DNA of 64,000 bases, taken from contig NZ_AQGV01000015.1 of assembly GCF_014858725.1 (NCBI RefSeq), positions 806,001 to 870,000 on the forward strand. The letters run 5' to 3'. The DNA comes from Pseudoalteromonas aurantia 208. GTDB taxonomy: Bacteria > Pseudomonadota > Gammaproteobacteria > Enterobacterales > Alteromonadaceae. Shown here piece after piece: positions 1 to 9,400 of this stretch. The notes beneath the pieces are model-generated. The model was given only the letters and a program-made list of their open reading frames with translations, made no database searches and was not told where the DNA came from. Position 1 is the first letter of the stretch. Every line of letters starts with the position of its first letter. A program made the position numbers and the translations under genes.

Positions 1-1230
1 CAACGACCAAACGAGTTGCCAATTTATTGCTACGTTATGGGAATACGGTATTGATGCTTGTTTTCTTCGCGATTCACTATGAGACTCATTCGAGAAGTGC
101 TGATATTGCGTGTCGCTATACGGGCTGATATCGTCAAAGCTGATATATCGATGAGGTAAGTCTTTCGCCTGTTTAGTAACGTATTGTTCATTGCCACAAT
201 ACTGCGCATTCTTGCGTTCAATCGCTTCACATAGGGCACTGGCTTTAGATTGCTCTTCAGTAACACCTTTACCGAGTGATTTTTGTATGAAGTCAGACCC
301 TGATATTTTAGTTGGTACTTTTTTTGGAGATTTATGATAACCAGAACTGAATATTTTAACATTAGAGTAAGGCTCAGATATTTCTTTTAATGGCAGCACG
401 TAACCAAACTGTTGGTGAATAAAAGGCTTCAGTTTATTTATGGTTTGCTGAGCAAGGCATGTTCTTGAGCCACCGTCATTGCTATAAGTAATTTTTATGT
501 TCCTCAGTGCTATTTTTGAAGGCTTATTATTTACTTCTTCAGGGAGGAGGAGTAGAGCGGAAAGTGAACAGGTTGAGCTTTTCTTCGAGTGTAATTCAAT
601 AACTAAAGCTTCTACTTCTGATAGTTTATTAATAGACTTCGCTAACTTTGAAGGCAAACTCGGGTAAGTAAGTAGTCGACTTTTACCAATTCCATAGTCG
701 TTCATAAAGACATCGACAGGACGATTTCTGTTAAGTAAATTCTGATATAAAAGTAATTCCTCATTGGAGGCAATCAAAGGCGATACATAAACGCACTGCT
801 TATAAATTTCTATAACTCTGGTTGGAAGTGTGAGGATATTATTTTTTAATGCGTTTACCCTCTCTACTAATGTACACGGAGTTTCGAGGCTAGATATGGT
901 TGAGTGCCAAGGTGTGCTGTAATGTTTGTTAAATGAGGGGGAGCCGATCATGTTGCCGGTATATTGATAATCATTGTCATTAGACTCTGCTGTACTAAGC
1001 CACTCACACTTTTTTAAATTTTCGACTTGATAATAAAATAGTGCAAGCTCGTTAGGTGATGCGTATTTAATAACATCGTTTAGGTCTGTAAGGCTGGTGA
1101 CATCACAAAGGTATGAGAATAAAGGGTAACTTTTTACATCAAGAACAACTTCATTTGATTGACTATTAAGCAATACATTATGTTGGCTATCAGAATAAAA
1201 TTGAAAACATGGGTTAAACCGTAATTTCAT
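1..1230 (-). CDS. YcaO-domain TOMM maturase, partial (C-terminus beyond window)
   Basis: The minus frame is open from an ATG at 1230 to the window edge, giving 410 residues without a stop; the C-terminal part is missing. Residues 1-80 look like a small N-terminal domain of the E1/leader-binding kind found on SagD-like proteins (inferred from position and length). The YcaO domain shows a GKG-x-T-x-x-QSKASA segment and the CEAIER motif at residues 334-339, which belongs to the ATP-binding core of YcaO enzymes. YcaO proteins activate backbone amides with ATP to form azolines, thioamides or amidines in RiPPs. The gene starts 7 bases after the asparagine-synthase-like gene, so it is probably the next gene of the same operon. 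It is clearly different from the other YcaO protein at 3193-5034. Confidence 0.85.
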   Translation of the reverse strand, partial: MKLRFNPCFQFYSDSQHNVLLNSQSNEVVLDVKSYPLFSYLCDVTSLTDLNDVIKYASPNELALFYYQVENLKKCEWLSTAESNDNDYQYTGNMIGSPSFNKHYSTPWHSTISSLETPCTLVERVNALKNNILTLPTRVIEIYKQCVYVSPLIASNEELLLYQNLLNRNRPVDVFMNDYGIGKSRLLTYPSLPSKLAKSINKLSEVEALVIELHSKKSSTCSLSALLLLPEEVNNKPSKIALRNIKITYSNDGGSRTCLAQQTINKLKPFIHQQFGYVLPLKEISEPYSNVKIFSSGYHKSPKKVPTKISGSDFIQKSLGKGVTEEQSKASALCEAIERKNAQYCGNEQYVTKQAKDLPHRYISFDDISPYSDTQYQHFSNESHSESRRKQASIPYSHNVAINWQLVWSL

Positions 1231-1237
1231 AATAAAC

Positions 1238-3052
1238 CTATATTTTTAAATGAAAGTGTTTTTGAAGATATAAAATACTGAGGATGTGGCAAACAATGAT
1301 ATCTTCTGAAAAGGCGAGAGTTGTTTTATTTTTTATCAAAAACGTGACGTAGTTAATGACTTTATTAATATCATATATGCCAAGCGTTACGTTATTACTG
1401 GCTACAGCATGAAGTTCATTGAGTAGGTGATACATTGCGTCTTGCGCTAAATTAGGAGGCGCTAGAAATGGTATTTTTTGTTTCTCAACTTGAAAATCAG
1501 GAAAGTTTTTAGAATATACATCTCGGAGGATTCGCTTATTAATACCGTTGTGATATTTGAAGTTTGTAGGTAGGGAATGAAGAAACCCAACTACCTTGTT
1601 GTCTAAGAATGGTTGTCGTCCTTCAATTGAATGTGCTAATTCTGTTTTGTCCCCGAGAGCCTGCAAATTATAATCTTGAAATACAGTATTATAATGAAGC
1701 CATTGGCTGTAACCTAGAGGTGATGTTATTAGTTCATCATCAGGTGCAATTAGGTGTGATTGATAGTTTGTATAGTAATATTCATCTAATCTTAGGGAGT
1801 TTAGAGTACTTGAAATGGAGAAAGTACTAGAAGCTGCGCTTGGCGTAAAGTTTAGCCTCTTTTCTAACTTAGCTTGCCCTTTGAAAAGTTCAACTTGATT
1901 GTGCTGATACTTTTGTGGAGTAGCAATATCATGTTGAAAAAAGTTATATCCCAATAGCGATTCATCCGCACCTTCACCAGTTAAGGCAATTCTGAAACCC
2001 AACTTTTTTGTCTGGTTACTGAGTAAAAACTTTGCCGCGACGTTCATATTTGGGACAATAGATTCAGCATGATATACAGCACTTTCAAAAGTGTTGATAA
2101 GATCTGATTGACTCAAAGATAAGGTATGATGTTGTATGCCTAACTGTTTGGCGAACTTTTCTGCTTTGGTGCTTTCATCTAGGGGGCTGTTTGTAAAGCC
2201 AATACTTATTGATGATGTATTTTTAGTTAGCTTACTTGCCATTGCACAGATATAAGACGAGTCAATTCCTGAGCTCAAGTAACACGCAAAATTTTCATTA
2301 GGGAGCCTTTTACTCACGGCGCTTTTAAGTAAAGTATCAAATTGGTTAATCGCGGACTCGTAATTGATGTTTAATTTTTCAAATGTATCAGGATAAGAAG
2401 GTAGGACTTTGCAATAAGAGTAGATTTGAACTTCATTATTTTTGCATTCTAATATGTGCCCAGGGGGAAGACTATAGATATTTTTGACGAAGGTTTGCTC
2501 TGCTCCAACTAGAAACCTTTCTTTTGCCATTAAATAGTTTTTGTTCCAAACAGCAGGCACACCTGTGGCTAAAAGGGCTTTTATTTCAGATGCAGCGATG
2601 AATTTTTCATTACTTTGGTAGTAGTAAAGTGGTTTGCTACCGTTACGATCCCTCGCAAGATAAAGGCTTTTAGTTTTTCTATTATAAAGACAAAGGGAAA
2701 ACTCGCCGTCTAGTTCAGATATAAAGTTTACTCCAAATTGCTCTATTCCACGAAGTGCAAACTCAGTATCCGATTTTGTTCTAAATTTTGTTTTTACGAC
2801 ATCCAATTCACTTTTATCGTTGTAAATCTCGCCATTAACTCCAATCACCCATGGTGTACACTCTGACAGCATGGGCTGAACAGCATCTAATCCACCATTT
2901 ATAGCGAGTCGATTGTGTCCAATATAGGTTTGACTATCAGTATCAATATATGTGTTAGATTGATCTGGGCCTCTATGTTTTATTGAAGATAAACCATTAA
3001 TAAGGTCGAATGAGTCAACTTTACTTAGCTGGGATACTAATATTCCACACAT
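1238..3052 (-). CDS. Asparagine synthase-like glutamine amidotransferase of the RiPP cluster
   Basis: This 604-residue protein has both domains of class B asparagine synthetases. The N-terminal glutaminase domain starts MCGIL, with Cys2 as the expected nucleophile, which fixes the start at 3052, and has NGEIYN at residues 73-78. The synthetase domain has a PP-loop, SSGIDSS, at about residues 260-266 and a later LTGEGADE segment. The family makes an acyl-adenylate and transfers ammonia from glutamine; in lasso peptide clusters a relative closes a macrolactam. Housekeeping asparagine synthesis is possible, but the gene lies between two YcaO genes in one transcription unit, so a role in peptide tailoring (amidation or cyclisation) is more likely. 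A 140-base gap separates it from the upstream YcaO gene, and I see no convincing extra gene in that gap. Confidence 0.85.
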   Translation of the reverse strand: MCGILVSQLSKVDSFDLINGLSSIKHRGPDQSNTYIDTDSQTYIGHNRLAINGGLDAVQPMLSECTPWVIGVNGEIYNDKSELDVVKTKFRTKSDTEFALRGIEQFGVNFISELDGEFSLCLYNRKTKSLYLARDRNGSKPLYYYQSNEKFIAASEIKALLATGVPAVWNKNYLMAKERFLVGAEQTFVKNIYSLPPGHILECKNNEVQIYSYCKVLPSYPDTFEKLNINYESAINQFDTLLKSAVSKRLPNENFACYLSSGIDSSYICAMASKLTKNTSSISIGFTNSPLDESTKAEKFAKQLGIQHHTLSLSQSDLINTFESAVYHAESIVPNMNVAAKFLLSNQTKKLGFRIALTGEGADESLLGYNFFQHDIATPQKYQHNQVELFKGQAKLEKRLNFTPSAASSTFSISSTLNSLRLDEYYYTNYQSHLIAPDDELITSPLGYSQWLHYNTVFQDYNLQALGDKTELAHSIEGRQPFLDNKVVGFLHSLPTNFKYHNGINKRILRDVYSKNFPDFQVEKQKIPFLAPPNLAQDAMYHLLNELHAVASNNVTLGIYDINKVINYVTFLIKNKTTLAFSEDIIVCHILSILYLQKHFHLKI

Positions 3053-3192
3053 AACTATGAATTAGCCTTTTGTTATTCAGAGCCATATGAATATTAAGTT
3101 AGTTCATAGGGCTTTAATATCGTGTTGATTTTATTTATTAAATATATTTTTAATTAATGAGCTCTGGGTGGTTTTTTCTTTTTACACTGAAT

Positions 3193-5034
3193 TTAAATAA
3201 GGAGTTCCACTTTATTAAAGTCATTTTCTTCTTTTTCTTTATTCAAAAACCCAATTTTTACTGGAACTTTATATAACCTTTCAGCTGAAAAGTATGGGAA
3301 TAAATGACAAAGTCCAGGTGCGACAGCTTTGACAGCATGTAAAGGAAGCTCCTCTCTAGTTTGATCAACATAATAAAAGTTTATTTCACATGTTTTTAAT
3401 TTGTCGTGTACTATATTTAATGCTTTAGATAAATAAATGTAATTATGTATCTCTGTTGTTTTATAGCTTAGTTTTGAACCAAATAAAAAGCTTTCAATCG
3501 GTATATTACTGAAAGAGAATGGTGATGTATTAATGTCTTTAATCTCGATTACTTGAATTAGCTCTGTTAAAGCCCTTTCCTTGGCAGTTGATATATTTAA
3601 ATGGCAACCAAATGAAAGAACTACTTCTTTTTTTATTTTACTCATTGCAACGGCGGCGATAACTGGGATATTTATATCATTTGTTATATCGATGAGCCAA
3701 TAGTCGAAAGACCCAGATATTTGAGTGTTAACTTGAGACAGCAGTTTTTTACAAACATCAGAAGTGGAAGATTTTGGCATATTTAACTTATTATACCACC
3801 ATATAGCCACAGCATCTCTCTCAATTAACTCTAATAAGGCTTGAAGAAGGGCTTCATCTAGACTGTTGCCACAGGCACCCCCGTTATGAAAGTATTTAAC
3901 ATATTTTGAATCAAAAGGTGTATTTTTATAGATGAACTCCAAAGGTATCCAATACTCATTGTGATTTATATCTTTACATTTAGTCCAGGCGATCTTTTGG
4001 TTATCATATTCTAAAGTTTCATATATTGATTGATTGTAGTTAGACATCCTACTTTTGAACTTTATATACTGCTTTATACTATACGGAGTTAACTTAGAAG
4101 GTAGTATCACTTTACCGTCTAGTTCTGTACCTTTTTTAAAGGTGTAAAAATCTCCTTCAACAAATAAAGATGAATACCGTTCGATAGCTTCACATAGAGA
4201 GCTTAGCTTTGACTGTTTATCACTAATGCCTTTTCCCATAGCAGTATAATAGAAGTTTTCTAACGCAAAACTTGATGGCTCTATAGGGTTTTCCGAGAAT
4301 GTAGTAAAGTAGGTTTTGTTATTACCTGTCTCATTCTTATATTTATCATGGAATTTAACGAAGCCAAAAATGGGGTCTAATATGCTGTTTATTTGATCTA
4401 GAGTCTCATCTATAGTCCTTATTCTAGAACCGGAGTTGAAGTTTATTATCTTATCACTTGGTAAAGTTTTTCTTATTTGTTTTTTTTCATTTTTTTCTTC
4501 TTTTAGGGTGTTAATGTAACCCCACCCATAATTCCCCCTTCTTTTTAGGAGTGATAAAGATAAGTTACAAATTTCATTCTCAATACTTATTAATACTCCT
4601 TTATCGTGTAAGTATTTTCTGACGGGGTTGTTTTTTAAAGTCTTTAAATGAGCTCTTTTATATATATCTAAAGAGCTTTCATTCTTTGTTGGATAAATAA
4701 ATTGAGGGTTTAACTTAGTTGGGTAGAGTATAATCGAATTTGGTGACTTAATTAACTCTTTCATGACTTCAGGAGATAAAAAGTCTTTAGTAATTATAAC
4801 TTCTTTTTGGATGTCTATTGTAGAACTTTGGGAAGGTGGGGTTTTTGATAAAACCCCACCTTCCATTAATAGGTTTGTTATTTCTATGTTGTCACAGGCT
4901 AATTCATTGGTTTCTTTTTTTATGTCTAAATTCCCATCATGGAATGGGATTATAAACTCCTTGTTTTTTTTAATTATTATTAGTTTGTTTTTTATTTTAA
5001 ATGCAAATGAATCTTTTTTAACGTAGTATTTCAT
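3193..5034 (-). CDS. YcaO cyclodehydratase-like protein with fused N-terminal region
   Basis: This 613-residue protein has about 200 N-terminal residues of uncertain fold, probably leader-binding, followed by a SagD-type YcaO domain. Visible YcaO marks are CEAIER at 281-286, a GNSLDEA segment leading into LELIERDA at 401-408, and a C-terminal HAVKAVAPGL...RLYKVPV segment like the end of SagD proteins. The family uses ATP to cyclise Cys, Ser or Thr side chains onto the peptide backbone. The start at 5034 overlaps the stop of the upstream gene as ATGA, so the two are translationally coupled. The N-terminal half is strongly Lys- and Ile-rich and the DNA is more AT-rich than nearby chromosomal genes, which suggests transfer. 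A perfect 15-bp inverted repeat lies inside the reading frame at residues 57-68. Confidence 0.9.
   Translation of the reverse strand: MKYYVKKDSFAFKIKNKLIIIKKNKEFIIPFHDGNLDIKKETNELACDNIEITNLLMEGGVLSKTPPSQSSTIDIQKEVIITKDFLSPEVMKELIKSPNSIILYPTKLNPQFIYPTKNESSLDIYKRAHLKTLKNNPVRKYLHDKGVLISIENEICNLSLSLLKRRGNYGWGYINTLKEEKNEKKQIRKTLPSDKIINFNSGSRIRTIDETLDQINSILDPIFGFVKFHDKYKNETGNNKTYFTTFSENPIEPSSFALENFYYTAMGKGISDKQSKLSSLCEAIERYSSLFVEGDFYTFKKGTELDGKVILPSKLTPYSIKQYIKFKSRMSNYNQSIYETLEYDNQKIAWTKCKDINHNEYWIPLEFIYKNTPFDSKYVKYFHNGGACGNSLDEALLQALLELIERDAVAIWWYNKLNMPKSSTSDVCKKLLSQVNTQISGSFDYWLIDITNDINIPVIAAVAMSKIKKEVVLSFGCHLNISTAKERALTELIQVIEIKDINTSPFSFSNIPIESFLFGSKLSYKTTEIHNYIYLSKALNIVHDKLKTCEINFYYVDQTREELPLHAVKAVAPGLCHLFPYFSAERLYKVPVKIGFLNKEKEENDFNKVELLI
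4831..4864 (-). repeat. Perfect 15-bp hairpin inside the YcaO gene
   Basis: GGAAGGTGGGGTTTT is followed by a 4-base loop and its exact reverse complement. It lies in frame and encodes an EGGVLSKTPPS-like stretch near the YcaO N-terminus. In RNA it would form a very stable GC-rich stem with A/U pairs by the loop. There is no U-run after it on the minus strand, so it is not a standard terminator. It may be an inserted palindromic element or an mRNA stability or attenuation site. Confidence 0.8.
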
Positions 5035-5675
5035 ATGATTGGGGATTTCTGGAAGTTAGAAATTTCTTTTGTTAACCCGTAGTCAGGCTCGTTATTTAGG
5101 CTGCTATTCTCTTTTCTAATAAATACATTTAGTAGAATTTGATGTGAGCCAGTGTTATTTTCTTTGGTACCTCTGAGTACTTCAGGGTCCATGAATACCG
5201 CGTCACCAGCTGCTAAAAATACTTCTAAAAATTCATTATTATATTCATCATCTAATACTGGGTGAGGTTTTTTTTTGACGTTAATGTTAATAATGATATC
5301 TGTAATTGCAATAAAAACGGAATAATGAGATCCATTAATAAAATTCACATGGTCGCTATCTTTATATAAAGTTATTTCAGACATTTCTTTTTTTGAAGAG
5401 GGGATAGTTATTATAGAAGAAGCCCAAATTTGTAGTGTATTACATTGAAATATTTTTGGTATATCAGGCTTTTTTATACTTTTTATTATTTTATAAGAAA
5501 TAGGGCATGTATGGTGTATTTGATCCGCTTTTGCAACCCTATCTTTAATACTATCAAACCACCATAGTCTTAATGGAGTCCCATATTCCATAAATTGCTT
5601 ATTTAAGTAATAATCTGCAATGTTGTTATCTATCCATTTCAAATTAATAAAGTTTTTACATATCGTATAATTCAT
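5031..5675 (-). CDS. Small dioxygenase-like protein of the TOMM cluster (weak assignment)
   Basis: This 214-residue protein has no confident family match by eye. Its middle and end resemble phytanoyl-CoA/2-oxoglutarate dioxygenases: a YKDSDH segment at 104-109 where those enzymes have HxD, an INGSH segment at 113-117, and an AAGDAVFMDPEVLRGT stretch where they have a distal His followed by an Arg-containing strand. If this alignment is right, Tyr104 and Arg168 stand in place of two of the three iron ligands, so it would be inactive or use another chemistry. It overlaps the downstream YcaO gene by 4 bases and follows the candidate precursor by 31 bases, so it probably acts in maturation or precursor handling. 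Its base composition is AT-rich like the YcaO gene. It could also be an unrelated cupin-like protein. Confidence 0.55.
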   Translation of the reverse strand: MNYTICKNFINLKWIDNNIADYYLNKQFMEYGTPLRLWWFDSIKDRVAKADQIHHTCPISYKIIKSIKKPDIPKIFQCNTLQIWASSIITIPSSKKEMSEITLYKDSDHVNFINGSHYSVFIAITDIIININVKKKPHPVLDDEYNNEFLEVFLAAGDAVFMDPEVLRGTKENNTGSHQILLNVFIRKENSSLNNEPDYGLTKEISNFQKSPII

Positions 5676-5682
5676 TTTAGTT

Positions 5683-5699
5683 GGGGAGCAGAACTCCCC
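5683..5699 (-). promoter_or_regulatory. Stem-loop between candidate precursor and next gene
   Basis: GGGGAG pairs with CTCCCC across a 5-base loop in the 31 bases between the precursor stop (5707) and the next start codon (5675). On the minus strand the purine side (GGGGGAG) is also the only Shine-Dalgarno-like sequence before that start, though about 20 bases away. The hairpin could lower translation or transcription of the enzyme genes relative to the precursor, a common arrangement in RiPP operons; this role is inferred. Confidence 0.5.
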
Positions 5700-5706
5700 C
5701 TCCTAT

Positions 5707-6462
5707 TCAGGTCGTAAACGGATAAATTTTTCCAAGCGCATCATAATCCATTAGTGCCATATTTGAGCTTTTTTCTGGAGCTGGTGGTAATTTCATTATG
5801 ATAGTTGAAGATAAATTTAGATAAGCCGGGTTAGAACTAATATATTCATCCATTGTTTGAGAAACGATTGACTTTGCTTCATCAATAGATTTTGGTGTTG
5901 CTATTTCTTCGGTAGTGACAAACCATAAATTTCCTGATGGGTGTTTTACGACTAACCCAGTACTGGGGACAGATACCCAACCATTTACTGGAATATCATT
6001 CCAGACTTTAGTCTCATTTTTATATAAGTCATTACACTCGGATACCAGACTAAAAGATACAAAACCATCATTCTCGGTGTCTGCGATAACTGTTTTAGCA
6101 TCTACTAAGTATGCTTTAAAACGTCCAGAAGCAAGATTACTTTTACTATAAGAAACCTTTTTCTCATTTTTTTCAATAGTAAATGAAATATCATCGTCTC
6201 GATTTGCATCGATAACTCTTATATCGACGCCTGCTGGTGGAACATAATTAAATTTAGCAAGTACGTCCAGTGGTTTCTCTAGTAATAGGGATTTGTTTTC
6301 CTGAGATTCCCATGCATAAGCGACAGCTCTTCCCCAAGCATGGCTCCATGATTCGTGAGCAGCAGTTCCATCCAAAAGGGCTTCGTCAAATAGTACTTGT
6401 AAAGTATGAGAAAACGAGCCAAATGCGGAGCTACCAAATCGTGTAGAATTTGAATTAGACAT
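5707..6462 (-). CDS. Candidate TOMM precursor with NHLP-like leader segment
   Basis: This 251-residue protein lies directly after the kinase/cyclase gene, overlapping it by 8 bases (ATGTCTAA). Residues about 44-85 (a WxSxxxKxxLLEKPLDVLxKFNY segment, then PPAGVDIRVID) resemble the nitrile-hydratase-alpha-like leader used by NHLP-type RiPP precursors. Residues 90-200 are extra, with strand-like segments, and the C-terminus ends in KIYPFTT. There is a single Cys (143), so a classic Cys-rich core is absent; modified residues would have to be Ser/Thr, perhaps the final TT. I recall a named group of long TOMM precursors (BMA_0021/BMA_0022 type) that accompanies kinase/cyclase fusion genes, and this protein fits that place and style, but I could not compare sequences. 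The alternative is a nitrile-hydratase-like accessory protein with the true precursor elsewhere. Confidence 0.65.
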   Translation of the reverse strand: MSNSNSTRFGSSAFGSFSHTLQVLFDEALLDGTAAHESWSHAWGRAVAYAWESQENKSLLLEKPLDVLAKFNYVPPAGVDIRVIDANRDDDISFTIEKNEKKVSYSKSNLASGRFKAYLVDAKTVIADTENDGFVSFSLVSECNDLYKNETKVWNDIPVNGWVSVPSTGLVVKHPSGNLWFVTTEEIATPKSIDEAKSIVSQTMDEYISSNPAYLNLSSTIIMKLPPAPEKSSNMALMDYDALGKIYPFTT

Positions 6463-9400
6463 TACTTTCGTCCTTTAATAATTGTAGGGTTGTTTTTAAC
6501 TGCGGGTTATCAAAATATTTTTTTAAATAACTCGTATTTTTATTTAGAGTTATGTTGTGTTTTTCTGCTAATTTAATGAGTATAAGGCTAGGGCCTATAA
6601 TTTTATTGTTAAAGCAGGTTTCTATTATTTCTTGCAATGTTGAAATTTCATCATTGTTTTTTAAAGCTGACTCTAAATACATAGGTAACCAGTAAAAAAA
6701 TGGTCCTCCTCTTTTTTGCTCTAGAATGTTAGAACAAAACTCTTTCGAGATACTTGTATTAGTATTCGCCCAATCTTTCCCTAGTTGGACAAATAACCTA
6801 AACCAGTTGTCAGCAGTCCAATCGCGCTCATCACTTAAGCAATTTGTTCTATTCTTCATTTCCTCACGATCACGTTTTAAATAAATATAAAGTATTTCAA
6901 ATGCCCATGTTATATCATGGTCGATTTCACTCTCTATTTTATTTGCATGCTCATAAGCAAGTTTTATACTAATCTTTGCGTTGTCAAACTCTCCTAGAGA
7001 AGATTGAATTAATGAAAGCTGATTGTAGGCTACACACTTAGGATCCCAACCAAAAGTTCTATATAGATTTTTGTCTTTATCATCATTGTAAGAGCGAATA
7101 ACTTCAGTAGCATATTCCTTACCTTTCTCGGGCTCTCCGATACAGGCTTGAGTTTGAACGAATTGTGCTAGCACTGTAATATAGAATTGACGTTCATTTG
7201 ATTTTGAAAGTACTTTTAATAGCTTTCTACCTTGGATATCTGCCTCTTGAATGAGCGAGCGAAAATGTAGATCTTGGTAATTTATCCACATGATAATAAA
7301 TTTAGACTTATCACTTAGTGTTTTTCCTTCAGGAAGCTCACTCTCTAACTTTGATAGCTCTAAACCAATGTTATAAACTTGTTCTGAACCCATTCCCTCA
7401 TGCGACACAATACATGGAAATATAGACTCTAACAGTTCTACTCGGCTACTGATTAGAGAAGCCGGGTTTTTCATTAATCCAGCTTTACAATTATTATAAA
7501 CAGAAATTGCGGTTACATAGTTATTTATTCGATAGTTGTATTTTATTGATTTTATTGATTTTATTGATATTTCTATGAATTTAGGGATATTTTTTGCTTT
7601 TAAAAAATGTTGTGCAATAAGGATTAGCTTTTCACCTGAATACCATACTTTAGAGTGGAGCATGGTGTTCGCTATCAGGTTATGTTGTTCAGATATAGAG
7701 TCAAATGACATGCTGTCATACGCTGCATCTCTCACTAAAGCATGTTTAAATATGTAGGTTTCGTTATTTATACTTCGCTTTTGTATAATTAAATCATTGG
7801 CTATCAGCTCATTCAGATCATTCTGAATTTGATTTTCACTTAATGATGACGCACTAATAAGCAACTCATATTCGAACTCACGTCCGATTGTCGCCGCAAG
7901 CTGGGCGGTTTCTTTGGCATGAATGAGGCTATCGAGTTTTTGCTGGAGCGATTCACGTAAACTGCTGGGAACTTGATCTAGTTTGTCTGGGCTTACAAAG
8001 TTAATTTCACCTTCAACGAGACCGACCAAGGCTTTTTGCTTTAACATACCAACAAGTTCTTCGATAAATAATGGAATACCATCAGTTCTACTGACTAATA
8101 TATCGAGTACATTGCGTGAAACTGGCTGGTTATCAAATAGCCTGATAATAAAGTCTTCTGTGGCTTGTGCCGTTAATTTATTGAGATTGATTTCCAATAA
8201 CGTGAGATCTTTTAGCGATGTGGGCACTTGCTGTCGAGACGTGCTGATCAACACATTACCTGTAGCTAGTTGACCCGCGAAGTGCTGAAGAAACTCAATC
8301 GTGGTGGTGTCAGCCCAGTGTATGTCTTCGATAATATACAGCTTATTTTCGCTTAAACTGTATTGCTGATTCAGTAAGAGGGCTGTTAAGCTATTGAACA
8401 GTATTATTTTTTGCTGGTCTGGTGCTAAGGTGGACGCTTGCATGTCTTCAGGTAATTCGATATTTAACCAAATCAGCAATATTGGCATCGCCTGTGTGGC
8501 AGTAACGCTTTGATCTTGCTTTTGTATTATGTCACTGAATAAGGTTATGGCGCTTTGTACATCGAGGTGTGCAGTATTAAACAAATATCGAATAAGTGTT
8601 AGTACAGGGTAAAGTGCATTGTTTTGGTGCTCGGGTAGGCATTGTGCCACTAAATGCTGGTATTGACCTGCGTGACTGCGTATTTCTTGTAGTAAACGAG
8701 ATTTACCAATGCCTGCCTCACCATGAATGTGGGTTAAATGGCTTTGGGTATTTTTGCCCTTAATAACAGAAAGGGTTTTATCTAGCTCTTTTTCTCGGCC
8801 AATTAATTCATGATTATTACGTGTGCCTCGCATAAAGCCAAATGCTTCAACTTGCCTTTCACCTTTTAGACTATATACCGTTGCAGGTGAACCGGGTTGC
8901 TTTAATGTAGGGAAGTCAATCGTTTCAAATTCGCTGTACGGCTCTAAAATTGCTCTTGAGTCACCACTGCAAAGTATTTGTTTTGGCTTTGCGCTGCGAG
9001 CGAGACTCAAGGCCGTATTGGTAATATGACCTTCAGGAATGGCGTTGGCATAGGTAACAAATACGCCGGTATGCAAACCAATGTGTATATTGAAAGAAAT
9101 GCCATGCACATCTTGCATTAAGGCATCTCTTTTTGACATTTCGCTCATGATCTCAAGTGCGGTGCGCGCAGATAGGCGAGTATCATTATCGCTGGCAATG
9201 GGAAAGCCGAAATAAAATAGCAGCATATCCCCAAGAGTACCGACATGGTAAGCATTAAAACGTGTCGCAATATCAATACATTGGTTTAATTGTGCCTTGG
9301 TTAATGCATCTATAACGTCTAAGTCTTTCGTGTTATCGCTAATTTCAGAAATACTAATTTTGAGTGCTAAAACTGTAATTTGTTTACGCTCAGTGAGTAG

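Noticed and set aside
30..362. Minus-strand open frame of 110 codons near the left edge
   Set aside because: It is out of phase with the long open YcaO frame that covers 1-1230 and contains the CEAIER motif, so it is a shadow.
4763..5026. Plus-strand frame of 87 codons opposite the YcaO gene
   Set aside because: It lies wholly within the YcaO coding sequence on the other strand and has no features of its own; its apparent repeat comes from the hairpin.
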